A stretch of DNA of 18,965 nucleotides, from the NCBI GenBank assembly GCA_035461175.1, contig DATHVR010000011.1:1-18965 (forward strand), in the 5' to 3' direction. The stretch comes from DATHVR01 sp035461175. Lineage in GTDB: Bacteria > Actinomycetota > Acidimicrobiia > Spongiisociales > ZC4RG35. Positions within the stretch are counted from its first letter, which is position 1, and the number at the start of each line of letters is the position of its first letter. The notes beneath the pieces are model-generated. The model was not told the origin of the DNA, made no database searches, and saw only the letters and a list, made by a program, of their open reading frames with translations. The position numbers were made by a program, and so were the translations under genes. Positions 1 through 7,148 of this stretch are shown piece by piece.

Positions 1-86
1 CTTGGCGCGCAATTCTGTCGCGAAAAGAGTCGGGGGTCCCCCTCTGAGGTCCGGCCGACGGGCCGAGGAGACGGCTCGGGCCGACC

Positions 87-92
87 TATCGT
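87..92 (+). promoter_or_regulatory. Candidate leaderless -10 box (TATCGT) of the BTAD regulator
   Basis: TATCGT fits the actinobacterial TANNNT -10 pattern and lies 9 nt before the ATG at 102. No Shine-Dalgarno sequence is correctly spaced; the only purine-rich stretch (61-74) is about 30 nt upstream. No clear -35 box is visible. A perfect 11-bp palindrome, GGGGGTCCCCC, lies at 32-42 and could be an operator. Confidence 0.4.
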
Positions 93-101
93 GGCGCACC
101 A

Positions 102-2855
102 ATGACGGGTCTGTCCATCAAGGTGCTGGGTGACGTCGAGATAAGGGTCGACGACGAACCCCTCGACGTCGATACCCGCAAGGCGACCGCGCTCTTGATC
201 TTCCTGGCCGTCACCGGGAACTCCGCCGCCCGCGATCGTCTCTGCTCGCTGCTCTGGAGCGAACTGGACCCGGACCGAGCCCGGGCCGCCCTGCGCCGCA
301 CCCTCTCCGTTCTGCGCAAGGCGCTGGACGGGCGTTGGCTCAGTGCCGACGGCGACCGGGTGCGCCTGGCGGGTGACATCTGGCTGGATCTGACGCAGGC
401 AGAGCTGGCCGCGTCGCGGGCCGAGCGCGAGGAGGCTCTGGCGTTCTATCGGGGAGAGTTCATGGCGGGCTTCTCTCTTCGCGACAGCCCTGACTTCGAG
501 GAGTGGCAACTCCGCCAGGCCGACCTGGTCCGGCACCGGCACGCGGTCCTACTCAAGGAGGCAGCCGACGCCGCCGCCGCCGGTCGTGACTATGCCCGGG
601 CGGTAGAGCGATCGAGAGCCCGGGTCGAACTCGCTCCCCTGGACGAGGACGCTCATCGCCAGCTGATGCTGATGCTGGTCTGGGCGGGAGACCGCGCCGG
701 GGCTCTGCGCCAATACCGGGAGTGTGTTCGCATCCTCGACGGGGAGCTCGGCGTCCCTCCCCTTCCGGAAACGTCGGAGCTGGAGGAACGGATCCTGTGC
801 GACGACATCCCCGCCACGCCCAGTGGGGCCGGTCTCGTGGCTACGGGAGAGCCCGGGGTCGGGCCGGCGGTCGAGACGGGCGAAATGGTGGGGCGCCAGA
901 GCGAGTTCGTCGCCCTCCGGGACCTCGTCGAAGCGCCGCGCGGCCGGGTGGCGGCGGTGGTGGGACCTCCCGGGGTCGGAAAGAGCCGGCTCGTCAATGA
1001 GGTGGCGACCTGGGCATCGGCCCACAGCCGGGTGGTCGTTCGTGCCAAAGCCTACGAGGGTGAGGACGATCTAGGCCTGGTCGTCGTGGGCGAGGCGCTC
1101 CGGGCAGCAATCGGGAGCTGGGAAGCACCCCCGGAACTGGCAGATTCCGCCCTCCTCGAGGCTTCGCGTCTCCTGCCCGACCTGGCCCCCGGGACAGAGC
1201 CGCCCTCCGGCACCGATCCGGGTGGCCAGGGCCGGTTCTTCGACGGGGTCAGCTCAGCTTTCGCCACCCTTCTTGGCGAAGGCGGGGTACTGGTGCTGGA
1301 TGACCTGCAGTGGGCCGACCCGGCCTCCCTGGACCTGATCGCCTACCTCGTCCGCCGGCCGCAGCGCTTCCCGTTCTGCGTGATTCTCATCTGGCGGAAG
1401 CCGCCGGTGGATCATCCCCATCCGCTCCAGGGACTGGTGACGGACCAGGCCGCCCGCGGCCAGGGACTCTTCATCGACCTCCCGCCCTTGTCCACCACCG
1501 AGGTCGAAGCGCTCGCCCACCGTGTCCGGCCCGACATCGGGGACGAAACCAGCCGTCAGGTGGCCCGCGAGAGTGCCGGCAACCCGCTGCTCGCCCTCAG
1601 TTATCTGCGTCTGGTCGACCCGGCAACCGGCGACCTGCCGGAAGGACCTGACATCGCAGAGCAGCTCACCGAGGCGCGACTGAGGGGAGTGGGTGATCTG
1701 GCGCGCCAGATCCTCGCCGCCGCCTCGATAATCGGTCGTTCCTTCGACCAGAGAACGGTGCTGGCCACGGGCGGACGCACCGATGAGGAGACTGCCCAGG
1801 CTCTCGAGGAGCTGGTCGGGGCGGGCGTCCTCACCGAGACCGAGGACGGCCTACTCGACTTCACCCACGACGTGGTTCGCCAGCACGCCCGCGACACGAT
1901 TCCGGCCGTCCGGCGCCGGCTCCTTCACGGACGCCTGGCCGACCATCTCGAAAGCCGGAGCAGCGGCGGGCGGAGCGCGACGGCGGGAAGGCTGGCCCAC
2001 CACCTCGCCGAGGCCGGGCGCCTGGAGGATGCCGCCCTGTATCGGGCAATCGCCGGTGACCATGCCCGGTCCCTCTTCGCCCACCAGGAGGCCATGGCCC
2101 ATTACGAGACCGCCCTCGCACTGGGCCACCCGGATCCGACCAGCATCCACACCGCCATCGGCGATCTTCACACCCTCACGGGCGACTACGCCGCCGCCCT
2201 CGACTCGTACCGCACCGCCTCCGCCCGGGCCACGGGAGTGGAGCTAGCTCGCGTCGAGCACCGGCTCGGCGAGGTGAACGGACGGCTCGGGAGATGGGAG
2301 CTGGCCGTCCACCATTTCGAAGCGGCGGTCGGGGGTCTGGTGGCGCCGGCCGAGCGGATCCAGGCTTGCGTCGACTGGGCCCGCGTCTACCAGAAGATGG
2401 GTGAAACCGAGATGGCCCGGGAGGTCGTGGCCAGGGCCGCCGGCATCGCCGAGGAACTGCCCGGCTCCACGCCACCCATCCTTCCGATCATGCAAGGCCA
2501 GCTCGAACCGGACCCGGAGACCGCCGAGGCCCGGGTTCGCTACGGCCTGGAACTGGCCGCCACCACATCCGACACCGCCGCCGAGGCGACCGGGCTCACC
2601 ACCCTCGCCCTCATCGCCCGCCGGCGCCAGGATCTGAAGGGTGCGATCGAGCGAGTCGACGCCGCCCTCGACCTCGTCAAGCGCATCGGGGATCGGCATC
2701 GGCAGGCCACCCTCCATGACCTCGCCGCCGACCTGTTCCACGAGGCGGGCGAGGAGGACCAGGCCCTGGAACAGCTAACGATGGCCGTGCAACTGTTCGC
2801 CGAAGTTGGGACGGGGGGCCTCGAACCCGCCGTCTGGAAGACCGCCCCCTGGTGA
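102..2855 (+). CDS. BTAD/SARP-type transcriptional regulator with AAA ATPase and TPR-like C-terminus
   Basis: This is a large AfsR/SARP-like regulator of 917 aa. The N-terminal ~95 residues form an OmpR-type winged helix (Trans_reg_C). A bacterial transcriptional activation (BTAD) helical domain follows at about 96-235. The ATPase module has a Walker A motif GPPGVGKS at 288-295 (Lys294) and a Walker B/hWAD-like motif LVLDDLQWAD at 397-406. From about 620 to 900 the chain is Ala/Leu-rich and helical, as in TPR/MalT-like sensor regions. In this family the ATPase and TPR parts gate DNA binding by the N-terminal domain. No LuxR-type HTH is visible at the C-terminus, so DNA binding should be N-terminal. 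The ATG at 102 is chosen because the winged helix begins at once and a leaderless -10 box lies just upstream. No secondary-metabolite cluster adjoins, so the target genes are unknown. The domain assignment is secure; the regulated pathway is not. Confidence 0.9.
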   Translation: MTGLSIKVLGDVEIRVDDEPLDVDTRKATALLIFLAVTGNSAARDRLCSLLWSELDPDRARAALRRTLSVLRKALDGRWLSADGDRVRLAGDIWLDLTQAELAASRAEREEALAFYRGEFMAGFSLRDSPDFEEWQLRQADLVRHRHAVLLKEAADAAAAGRDYARAVERSRARVELAPLDEDAHRQLMLMLVWAGDRAGALRQYRECVRILDGELGVPPLPETSELEERILCDDIPATPSGAGLVATGEPGVGPAVETGEMVGRQSEFVALRDLVEAPRGRVAAVVGPPGVGKSRLVNEVATWASAHSRVVVRAKAYEGEDDLGLVVVGEALRAAIGSWEAPPELADSALLEASRLLPDLAPGTEPPSGTDPGGQGRFFDGVSSAFATLLGEGGVLVLDDLQWADPASLDLIAYLVRRPQRFPFCVILIWRKPPVDHPHPLQGLVTDQAARGQGLFIDLPPLSTTEVEALAHRVRPDIGDETSRQVARESAGNPLLALSYLRLVDPATGDLPEGPDIAEQLTEARLRGVGDLARQILAAASIIGRSFDQRTVLATGGRTDEETAQALEELVGAGVLTETEDGLLDFTHDVVRQHARDTIPAVRRRLLHGRLADHLESRSSGGRSATAGRLAHHLAEAGRLEDAALYRAIAGDHARSLFAHQEAMAHYETALALGHPDPTSIHTAIGDLHTLTGDYAAALDSYRTASARATGVELARVEHRLGEVNGRLGRWELAVHHFEAAVGGLVAPAERIQACVDWARVYQKMGETEMAREVVARAAGIAEELPGSTPPILPIMQGQLEPDPETAEARVRYGLELAATTSDTAAEATGLTTLALIARRRQDLKGAIERVDAALDLVKRIGDRHRQATLHDLAADLFHEAGEEDQALEQLTMAVQLFAEVGTGGLEPAVWKTAPW

Positions 2856-2860
2856 CCCGC

Positions 2861-2878
2861 CCGCCGATCGTCCGGCGG
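2861..2878. terminator. Short GC hairpin between convergent genes
   Basis: CCGCCG (2861-2866) and CGGCGG (2873-2878) pair perfectly around a 6-nt loop, 5 nt after the BTAD regulator's stop codon. There is no U-tract, which is common for actinobacterial terminators. It could also serve the convergent protease gene on the minus strand. The stem is short, so this is tentative. Confidence 0.4.
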
Positions 2879-2922
2879 TCAGGCGACGACGATCAACCCC
2901 GGCCGCCCGAGCGGTGGGACGG

Positions 2923-3906
2923 TCAGCCGGTTTCTTCGAGCAAGGTGATCGCATCGCCGAGAGTGCTCACCGGCACGAGGGCCATCGCTCCCGAATCGAA
3001 GGTGGCCAGCTCGCCCGCCTGTTCGGCGGGGAAGAAGAAGACGTCGACGCCCACCCGCCTGGCGGCGCGGGCCTTGGCGGCGAGGCCGCCGATTCTCGTG
3101 ACCGTCCCGTCGCTGCGCACCCCGCCGGTGGCTGCGATATGGCGACCCTTGGCCAGGTCCTCCTCGACTGCACCGGCATAGGTGGCCAGCGCCACCAGCA
3201 ACCCGTGCGAACGTCCCAGCGCCAGGGATCGGAACATGCTGAAGGGGGGAATGGTGGCGAGGCGTCCTCCGACGGCAGCGACCACGGTGGGCGGGGCCAG
3301 CTCGCTGACGGTCACTTTCTCATAGGGCAATCCGGCCGCGGCCGATAGGAAGTACTCCCCGCCGACCGTGCGGAACTCGGTCTGAGCCGGCTCGAGCGCT
3401 CTTGCCGCCTGCCAGGCGCCGAGGCTGTCGAGGGCAACTCCCGACAGTTCTACGATGTGGGCCGGATCCGGCAGTCCGGCCTGGGTCGCTCCGAACGCCT
3501 GGACCATGACCCGGAACTCGATGTCGTAGCCGGCGTGATGAAGACCGACGGCCGCCGCCAGTGGCTCGCTGAAGACCGGCTGGCTGGCGGCGGGAGCCGT
3601 GCGCAGGTCCCGGTGGCGGCCACCCCCGCCGAGAAGCACTTCCGCCACGAGTGGGGGGCGACCGGCCGTCACCCACGTCCACTGACCGGGTGGGTCCAGG
3701 ACGGCGCCGTTGACCTCCATGCGCCGGTCGAGTTGCCAGGCCATCCCGAACGACGAGTTACGGGGGAGCATCCACGGCACCGGGGTGGCGAGTAAGACTG
3801 CCACGACGCCCAGTATCACCCAGCGCAAGCGACGACGACCTTTCCTGGGTGCGGAAGGTGATGTCTTGGCATTGGGCACACTTCCACTGAACCCGAACTC
3901 TTGCAC
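2923..3906 (-). CDS. Membrane-anchored Lon-like (S16 family) serine protease, YlbL-like
   Basis: The 327-aa protein has a basic N-terminal stretch (RKGRRRLR, 21-28), one transmembrane helix at about 29-48, an extracytoplasmic region and a C-terminal Lon-type protease domain (about 200-325). The catalytic Ser/Lys dyad is visible: Ser233 in GRSHGLLVAL, in the place of the usual GxSxG, and Lys278 in IGGLAAKARAA, matching the Lon motif in which GG is followed by the active Lys. The overall plan matches YlbL/PDZ-Lon-like secreted proteases of Gram-positive bacteria. The central region (about 60-200) would correspond to the PDZ part but carries no PDZ motif I can recognise. The start used is GTG at 3906; a second in-frame GTG lies nine codons later and cannot be excluded. 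It probably processes or degrades exported proteins; no substrate can be inferred from the neighbours. Confidence 0.8.
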   Translation of the reverse strand: MQEFGFSGSVPNAKTSPSAPRKGRRRLRWVILGVVAVLLATPVPWMLPRNSSFGMAWQLDRRMEVNGAVLDPPGQWTWVTAGRPPLVAEVLLGGGGRHRDLRTAPAASQPVFSEPLAAAVGLHHAGYDIEFRVMVQAFGATQAGLPDPAHIVELSGVALDSLGAWQAARALEPAQTEFRTVGGEYFLSAAAGLPYEKVTVSELAPPTVVAAVGGRLATIPPFSMFRSLALGRSHGLLVALATYAGAVEEDLAKGRHIAATGGVRSDGTVTRIGGLAAKARAARRVGVDVFFFPAEQAGELATFDSGAMALVPVSTLGDAITLLEETG

Positions 3907-3956
3907 ACTGCAATGGGTCTATCCGCCCCTAAACCCAGCTTGCGGTGAGTCCACCA

Positions 3957-4005
3957 CCGCCGGCTGTCACTCCACGCATGCCGAAGGATGGTCCTCAGCC
4001 GGCGG
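3957..4005 (-). terminator. Hairpin with 10-bp perfect stem at the 3' end of the EamA transporter gene
   Basis: CCGCCGGCTG (3957-3966) and CAGCCGGCGG (3996-4005) are perfect complements separated by 29 nt. The 4005 side covers the last codons and the TGA of the transporter (3995-3997). The position fits an intrinsic terminator for the minus-strand transporter mRNA, with no U-tract. It also sits just upstream of the protease gene, whose promoter must lie between about 3907 and 3956. Confidence 0.5.
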
Positions 4006-4939
4006 CAGCCTCCGGCGCAGCAGCGGCCACCTCGAGACCGGCCCTGTCGTCGTCGACCCGACTCGCCGGTGAGAGCGCCCCGAACCAGACACCCGACATC
4101 ACCACCACCGCACCGGCCACGGCCCGGAGCGTGATCGGCTCGTCCAGCAGCCACGCCTCGAGGAGGAGGGTGACGACCGGGAACAGGACGAACATGTACG
4201 AGGTGGCCGAGGCGGTCCATTGTCTGACCACCAGGAGGATGAGCACGAACAGGCCCACCGATCCGAGCGTGACCAGGTAGAGGATCGACCAGGCGGCCTC
4301 GGGCTGGGCGGGCAGGGCCCAGGTGTCACCGTTCAAGGCCGACATTGCCAGCAGTACCACCGCCCCCGAACCGATTCCTACGGCGTTGGTCATGGCGGGG
4401 TGGTTGCCCGACAACTTCTTGCCGATGATCACGCTCTCCGACACCGCCAGGGCGGCGGCCAGCAGCGCCGCCAGCGCCGGCAGCGGCAGCACCAGCTCGC
4501 TGGACCCGAGAGTCATCCAGGCGATGCCTCCGAATGCGAGCAGAGAGCCGATCACCGCCCGGCCGCGCAGCATCTCGGTCCCATGGGCCGCCGCCAGAAG
4601 GAGGGTGACAAGGGGGACGATCGCCATCACCACCGTCGCCACTCCTGCCGTGACCCGGTCCAGCGCCCAGTACATCAGGGCGTAGAAGATCGCCGTGCTG
4701 AGCAGGCCGAAGAGCAGGTTCAGGGCGAGTACCCGGCCACGCGGCCAGCGCAGCCTCAGCACCGTCACGATGCCGATGAAGAGGATCGCCGCCACACTGA
4801 AGCGGAGAGCGGCGCCCCAGGTGGGGTCCAGTTCCTGATTGCTGAACCGCACCGCCACGAAATTCCCTCCGCCCAGCAGGACCGCGGTGGCAAAGACGAG
4901 GTGGCTGGAGCCCCAGCGGTAATGGTTGGAGTCGATCAT
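3995..4939 (-). CDS. EamA-family (drug/metabolite transporter superfamily) permease
   Basis: The 314-aa membrane protein has about ten hydrophobic helices in two homologous EamA halves (about 14-142 and 155-288). The paired motifs are visible: AGVATVVMAIVPLVTLLLA in the first half, and SYMFVLFPVVTLLLEAWLLDEPIT in the second, the conserved end-of-repeat signature. Such proteins export or import small metabolites (amino acids, nucleosides, drugs); the substrate cannot be read from sequence. The C-terminal tail after about 290 is Ala-rich and disordered-looking. The ATG at 4939 overlaps by ATGA the stop of a 14-codon ORF that owns the only strong ribosome-binding site, so translation is probably coupled to that leader. 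It is divergent from the flavoprotein gene at 5187, suggesting shared control. Confidence 0.88.
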   Translation of the reverse strand: MIDSNHYRWGSSHLVFATAVLLGGGNFVAVRFSNQELDPTWGAALRFSVAAILFIGIVTVLRLRWPRGRVLALNLLFGLLSTAIFYALMYWALDRVTAGVATVVMAIVPLVTLLLAAAHGTEMLRGRAVIGSLLAFGGIAWMTLGSSELVLPLPALAALLAAALAVSESVIIGKKLSGNHPAMTNAVGIGSGAVVLLAMSALNGDTWALPAQPEAAWSILYLVTLGSVGLFVLILLVVRQWTASATSYMFVLFPVVTLLLEAWLLDEPITLRAVAGAVVVMSGVWFGALSPASRVDDDRAGLEVAAAAPEAAAG

Positions 4940-4980
4940 GGCTGCCGTACCTCGGCGTCCGGGGTCATCGCACCGATCAT
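4936..4980 (-). CDS. 14-codon leader ORF coupled to the EamA transporter
   Basis: The ORF encodes MIGAMTPDAEVRQP. A near-ideal Shine-Dalgarno sequence, AGAAGGAGG (4987-4995), lies 6 nt upstream of its ATG at 4980. Its TGA (4936-4938) overlaps the transporter's ATG (4937-4939) as ATGA, a classic termination-reinitiation junction. The transporter's own start has only a weak, badly spaced GAGG. The peptide matches no family I know and has no run of one amino acid that would suggest classical attenuation. Alternatively it marks a lost base that once joined it to the transporter frame, but the transporter already has a normal N-terminus. Confidence 0.5.
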   Translation of the reverse strand: MIGAMTPDAEVRQP

Positions 4981-5038
4981 ATGTCGCCTCCTTCTACGTC
5001 GATGGTGTGAATCATGCGCTCTTCCGCCCTCCCGCACA

Positions 5039-5054
5039 TCGGGTGTTCACCCGA
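5039..5054. promoter_or_regulatory. 16-bp operator-like palindrome in the divergent EamA/flavoprotein control region
   Basis: TCGGGTG and CACCCGA form perfect 7-bp arms around a TT centre. A second copy of the half-site, TCGGGTGT, occurs at 5100-5107, 61 bp away or close to six helical turns. The site lies between two divergent genes, so it may bind a dimeric repressor serving both. No regulator gene adjoins. Confidence 0.45.
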
Positions 5055-5088
5055 GCAACCAGGTTGGGGTGAGCAAGCCGGTCGGGGG
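5053..5088. repeat. Tandem imperfect 18-bp direct repeat
   Basis: GAGCAACCAGGTTGGGGT (5053-5070) is followed directly by GAGCAAGCCGGTCGGGGG (5071-5088); 14 of 18 positions match. It abuts the palindrome at 5039-5054 and lies in the non-coding control region between divergent genes, so it is more likely a set of protein-binding sites than coding sequence. Confidence 0.5.
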
Positions 5089-5174
5089 CGATTCACCACT
5101 CGGGTGTGTGGTCAGGTGCAGGCTCACTAGGTCCAACTCCCCGACGTCCACCCCACACCGTCGAATCCTGCCGC

Positions 5175-5180
5175 TATGTT
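5175..5180 (+). promoter_or_regulatory. Leaderless -10 box (TATGTT) of the flavoprotein gene
   Basis: TATGTT lies 6 nt before the ATG at 5187, so transcription would start at or beside the A of the start codon. No Shine-Dalgarno sequence precedes this ATG. This decides the start at 5187 over upstream in-frame codons such as the GTG at 5106. Confidence 0.55.
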
Positions 5181-5186
5181 CGACAC

Positions 5187-6404
5187 ATGAGAGAGTCCGT
5201 CGATATCGCCGTCATCGGGGGTGGACAGGCGGGCCTCGCCGCCAGCCATGAGCTGACCAGCCGGGGGGCGGAGCATGTGGTCCTGGAGCGGGACCGGATC
5301 GCCGAAACCTGGCGGAATCGTTGGGACAGCTTCTGTCTCGTCCTGCCCAACTGGTCGCTTCGACTGCCCGGCCACCCCTATGACGGCGATGATCCCGACG
5401 GTTTCATGCCGCGGGACGAACTGGTCGCGTACCTGGAACGTTATGCCGCCTCGTTCGACGCCCCGGTCCAAGAGAGCGTAGAAGTGACCGGCCTGCAACC
5501 GTCCCCGAGCGGCTGGACAGTCGAGACCTCGAACGGTGCGCTCGAGGCACGGGCCGTCATCATCGCCACGGGCGCCTTCCAACGGACCTTCCACCCGCCG
5601 GGCTGGGACTCCCTCCCCCCATCGATCGTCCAGGTGGATATCGGCGGCTACCACAGCCCCCAGAGTTTGCCGCCGGGCAAGGTGTTGGTGATCGGGAGCG
5701 GGCAATCCGGCTGCCAGATCGCGGAAGAACTGACGCTTGCGGGCCGCGAGGTCTTCCTCGCCTGTGGTCGCTCCCCCTGGCTGCCCCGCCGGGTCGGAGG
5801 CCGGGACATCTACTGGTGGGCGACCGAGACCGGGTTCATGGACACTCCCCTGACGGCTCTGGCCGATCCGGTGGAGAGACTGGGAGCGAATCCACAGCTG
5901 AGCGGTCATGACGGTGGCCACGACATGCATTTCCGCACCCTGGACGCTCTCGGGGTGACTCTGTTGGGCCACTTCACCGGCGCCGACGATCTGACCGCAT
6001 ACTTCGCTCCCGATCTGCGAGCGAGCATCGCCTTCGGTGACCAGGCCTTCCAAAGCTTCGCCAACCTAATACGCGATTATTCCGAGAAGCGGGGGATATC
6101 GGTCGACGGCCTGGACCCGCCACCTGCCTGGGACCATGACGGTCCCGAAAGTCTCGACCTCTCCGGATTCGGTGCCGTGGTGGTGGCGAGCGGGTATCGG
6201 CCCGACTATCGGTGGATGGAACTCCCCGAAACCCTCGACCCTCTCGGATTCCCCATCCAGAATGCCAGCGGCAACGGAGTCCTGCCCGGGCTGCACTTCC
6301 TGGGTGTCCATTTCCTCCGGACCCGCAAATCGGCCCTCTTACCCGGAGTCGGCGAGGACGCCTCGGTTGTCGTCCAAAGAGCCGTGGACCACCTCGGTCG
6401 GTGA
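5187..6404 (+). CDS. FAD/NAD(P)-dependent monooxygenase-like flavoprotein (CzcO/FMO-like)
   Basis: The 405-aa protein has two Rossmann dinucleotide-binding motifs: IGGGQAGLAAS near residues 10-20 for FAD, and VIGSGQSGCQIA at 168-179 for NAD(P)H. A typical FMO/Baeyer-Villiger-like segment between them includes GAFQRTFHPP. The C-terminal half ends with VVVASGYRPDY and a second FAD-contact region (LHFLGVHFLRTRKSALLPGVGEDA). Such enzymes (CzcO-like, group B flavin monooxygenases) oxygenate ketones, amines or sulfides; the substrate is unknown. The frame is open back to GTG 5106, but the start at 5187 is preferred because the FAD motif begins within 10 residues and a leaderless promoter precedes it. 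It is divergent from the EamA transporter, so substrate import or product export is a reasonable guess. It ends in a strong bidirectional terminator. Confidence 0.87.
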   Translation: MRESVDIAVIGGGQAGLAASHELTSRGAEHVVLERDRIAETWRNRWDSFCLVLPNWSLRLPGHPYDGDDPDGFMPRDELVAYLERYAASFDAPVQESVEVTGLQPSPSGWTVETSNGALEARAVIIATGAFQRTFHPPGWDSLPPSIVQVDIGGYHSPQSLPPGKVLVIGSGQSGCQIAEELTLAGREVFLACGRSPWLPRRVGGRDIYWWATETGFMDTPLTALADPVERLGANPQLSGHDGGHDMHFRTLDALGVTLLGHFTGADDLTAYFAPDLRASIAFGDQAFQSFANLIRDYSEKRGISVDGLDPPPAWDHDGPESLDLSGFGAVVVASGYRPDYRWMELPETLDPLGFPIQNASGNGVLPGLHFLGVHFLRTRKSALLPGVGEDASVVVQRAVDHLGR

Positions 6405-6407
6405 TTT

Positions 6408-6465
6408 GGGAGCTGCGGAATGGGCCCCGACGGCACCAGACCCCCAAGGGCCCATTCCAGCTCCC
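6408..6465. terminator. Long bidirectional terminator stem between convergent genes
   Basis: GGGAGCT-GC-GGAATGGGCCC (6408-6427) pairs with GGGCCCATTCC-AGCTCCC (6448-6465): 18 bp with a 2-nt bulge and a 20-nt loop. It starts 4 nt after the flavoprotein stop codon and faces the convergent SnoaL-like gene. No T-tract follows on either strand. Confidence 0.65.
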
Positions 6466-6553
6466 CCTCCCCCACGTCGACAAGCGATACCCCCAAGCCC
6501 GACCAGCTAAACATCTCCTTCCTGGCCGGCGGTGCCATTGCACCGAGTGCCTC

Positions 6554-6951
6554 TCAGGACCCGGACGCGAGCGCGGTCAGGGAATCGTCGAGGGCGTACC
6601 GGTCGTCGAAATGAAACCATGCCTCCGTGAACTGCTCGCCTCGCACGTGCATGACGATGGCCACATTCCAGGTGTGGGTGCGGCCTCCAGCATCCGCCGT
6701 GATCGTCAGCAGCTGAACCGAGTGGTCATCGGTTCCCAGCCCGTCGTGGAGCCGGCGGTTGAGCGTCCCTCCGTCCAGCAAAGCCTCCAGCTTGGCCACG
6801 AATTCACCCACGCTGGTATAGGTTCCCGAAAGGGGGTTGCGACCCGGATAGTGGAGGATGAAGTCGTCTGCATAGAGGTCCGCTACCGCCCCCAACTCCC
6901 CCCAATGATCAAATCGATCTCTCGCCGGGCTAGCTCTTCGTTCTGGTGCAT
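6554..6951 (-). pseudogene. SnoaL-like / NTF2-fold protein, apparently frameshifted near its start
   Basis: The uninterrupted part (from TTG 6895) gives 113 aa with a typical SnoaL-like core: AVADLYADDFILHYPGRNPL, SVGEFVAKLEALLDG and a C-terminal FTEAWFHFDD strand. SnoaL/NTF2 folds are small cone-shaped barrels used as cyclases, isomerases or ligand binders. The expected N-terminus lies upstream in another frame: ATG 6951 follows a good ribosome-binding site, AGGAG (6956-6960), and encodes MHQNEELARREIDLIIGG. Adding one base to the six-base C run at 6898-6903 (G run on the coding strand) joins the two into a normal ~132-aa protein reading IIGGELGAVADLYADDF. So this is either a real single-base deletion or a homopolymer sequencing error. 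Function is unassigned; the family identity is good. Confidence 0.75.
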
Positions 6952-7078
6952 GTCGCTCCTAACGGTGAGTTCGACCGCTCTCAAAGACAGTATGCCTGGT
7001 CCTGTGCCGGCGACGGATTGCAGCTTCACGATCGTACTCCCTGGTCCCACCTCCACCCCACCACCCCGGGAAGTCGGG

Positions 7079-7084
7079 TAGCGT
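7079..7084 (+). promoter_or_regulatory. Candidate -10 box (TAGCGT) for the VOC gene and its leader
   Basis: TAGCGT sits in a 17-nt block, GGGTAGCGTCGCCCCGG (7076-7092), that matches 15 of 17 positions with the block around the racemase promoter (9814-9830). A start 6-9 nt later would fall next to the ribosome-binding site (7091-7095) of the leader ORF, giving a very short 5' end. Confidence 0.4.
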
Positions 7085-7100
7085 CGCCCCGGAGGCGGCG

Positions 7101-7148
7101 ATGGTCGCCGCCCTCGCCATGACCGGACGACGAAGGGAGTCAGGGTGA
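7101..7148 (+). CDS. 15-codon leader ORF coupled to the VOC protein gene
   Basis: The ORF encodes MVAALAMTGRRRESG. GGAGG (7091-7095) lies 5 nt before its ATG. Its TGA (7146-7148) overlaps the GTG start of the VOC gene (7145-7147) as GTGA, so ribosomes finishing the leader can restart. The architecture is the same as at the EamA transporter. The VOC gene also has its own AAGGGAG (7133-7139) inside this ORF, so coupling is not the only route to initiation. The peptide has three consecutive arginines and no recognised family. Confidence 0.45.
   Translation: MVAALAMTGRRRESG

Noticed and set aside
4220..5251. Plus-strand open frame opposite the EamA transporter
   Set aside because: Gln/His/Arg-rich composition typical of an antisense frame; it would also bury the divergent promoters and the leader ORF.
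6212..7081. Plus-strand frame running through the SnoaL-like gene
   Set aside because: No start signal and no domain, and it overlaps both the flavoprotein end and the SnoaL-like domain on the other strand.
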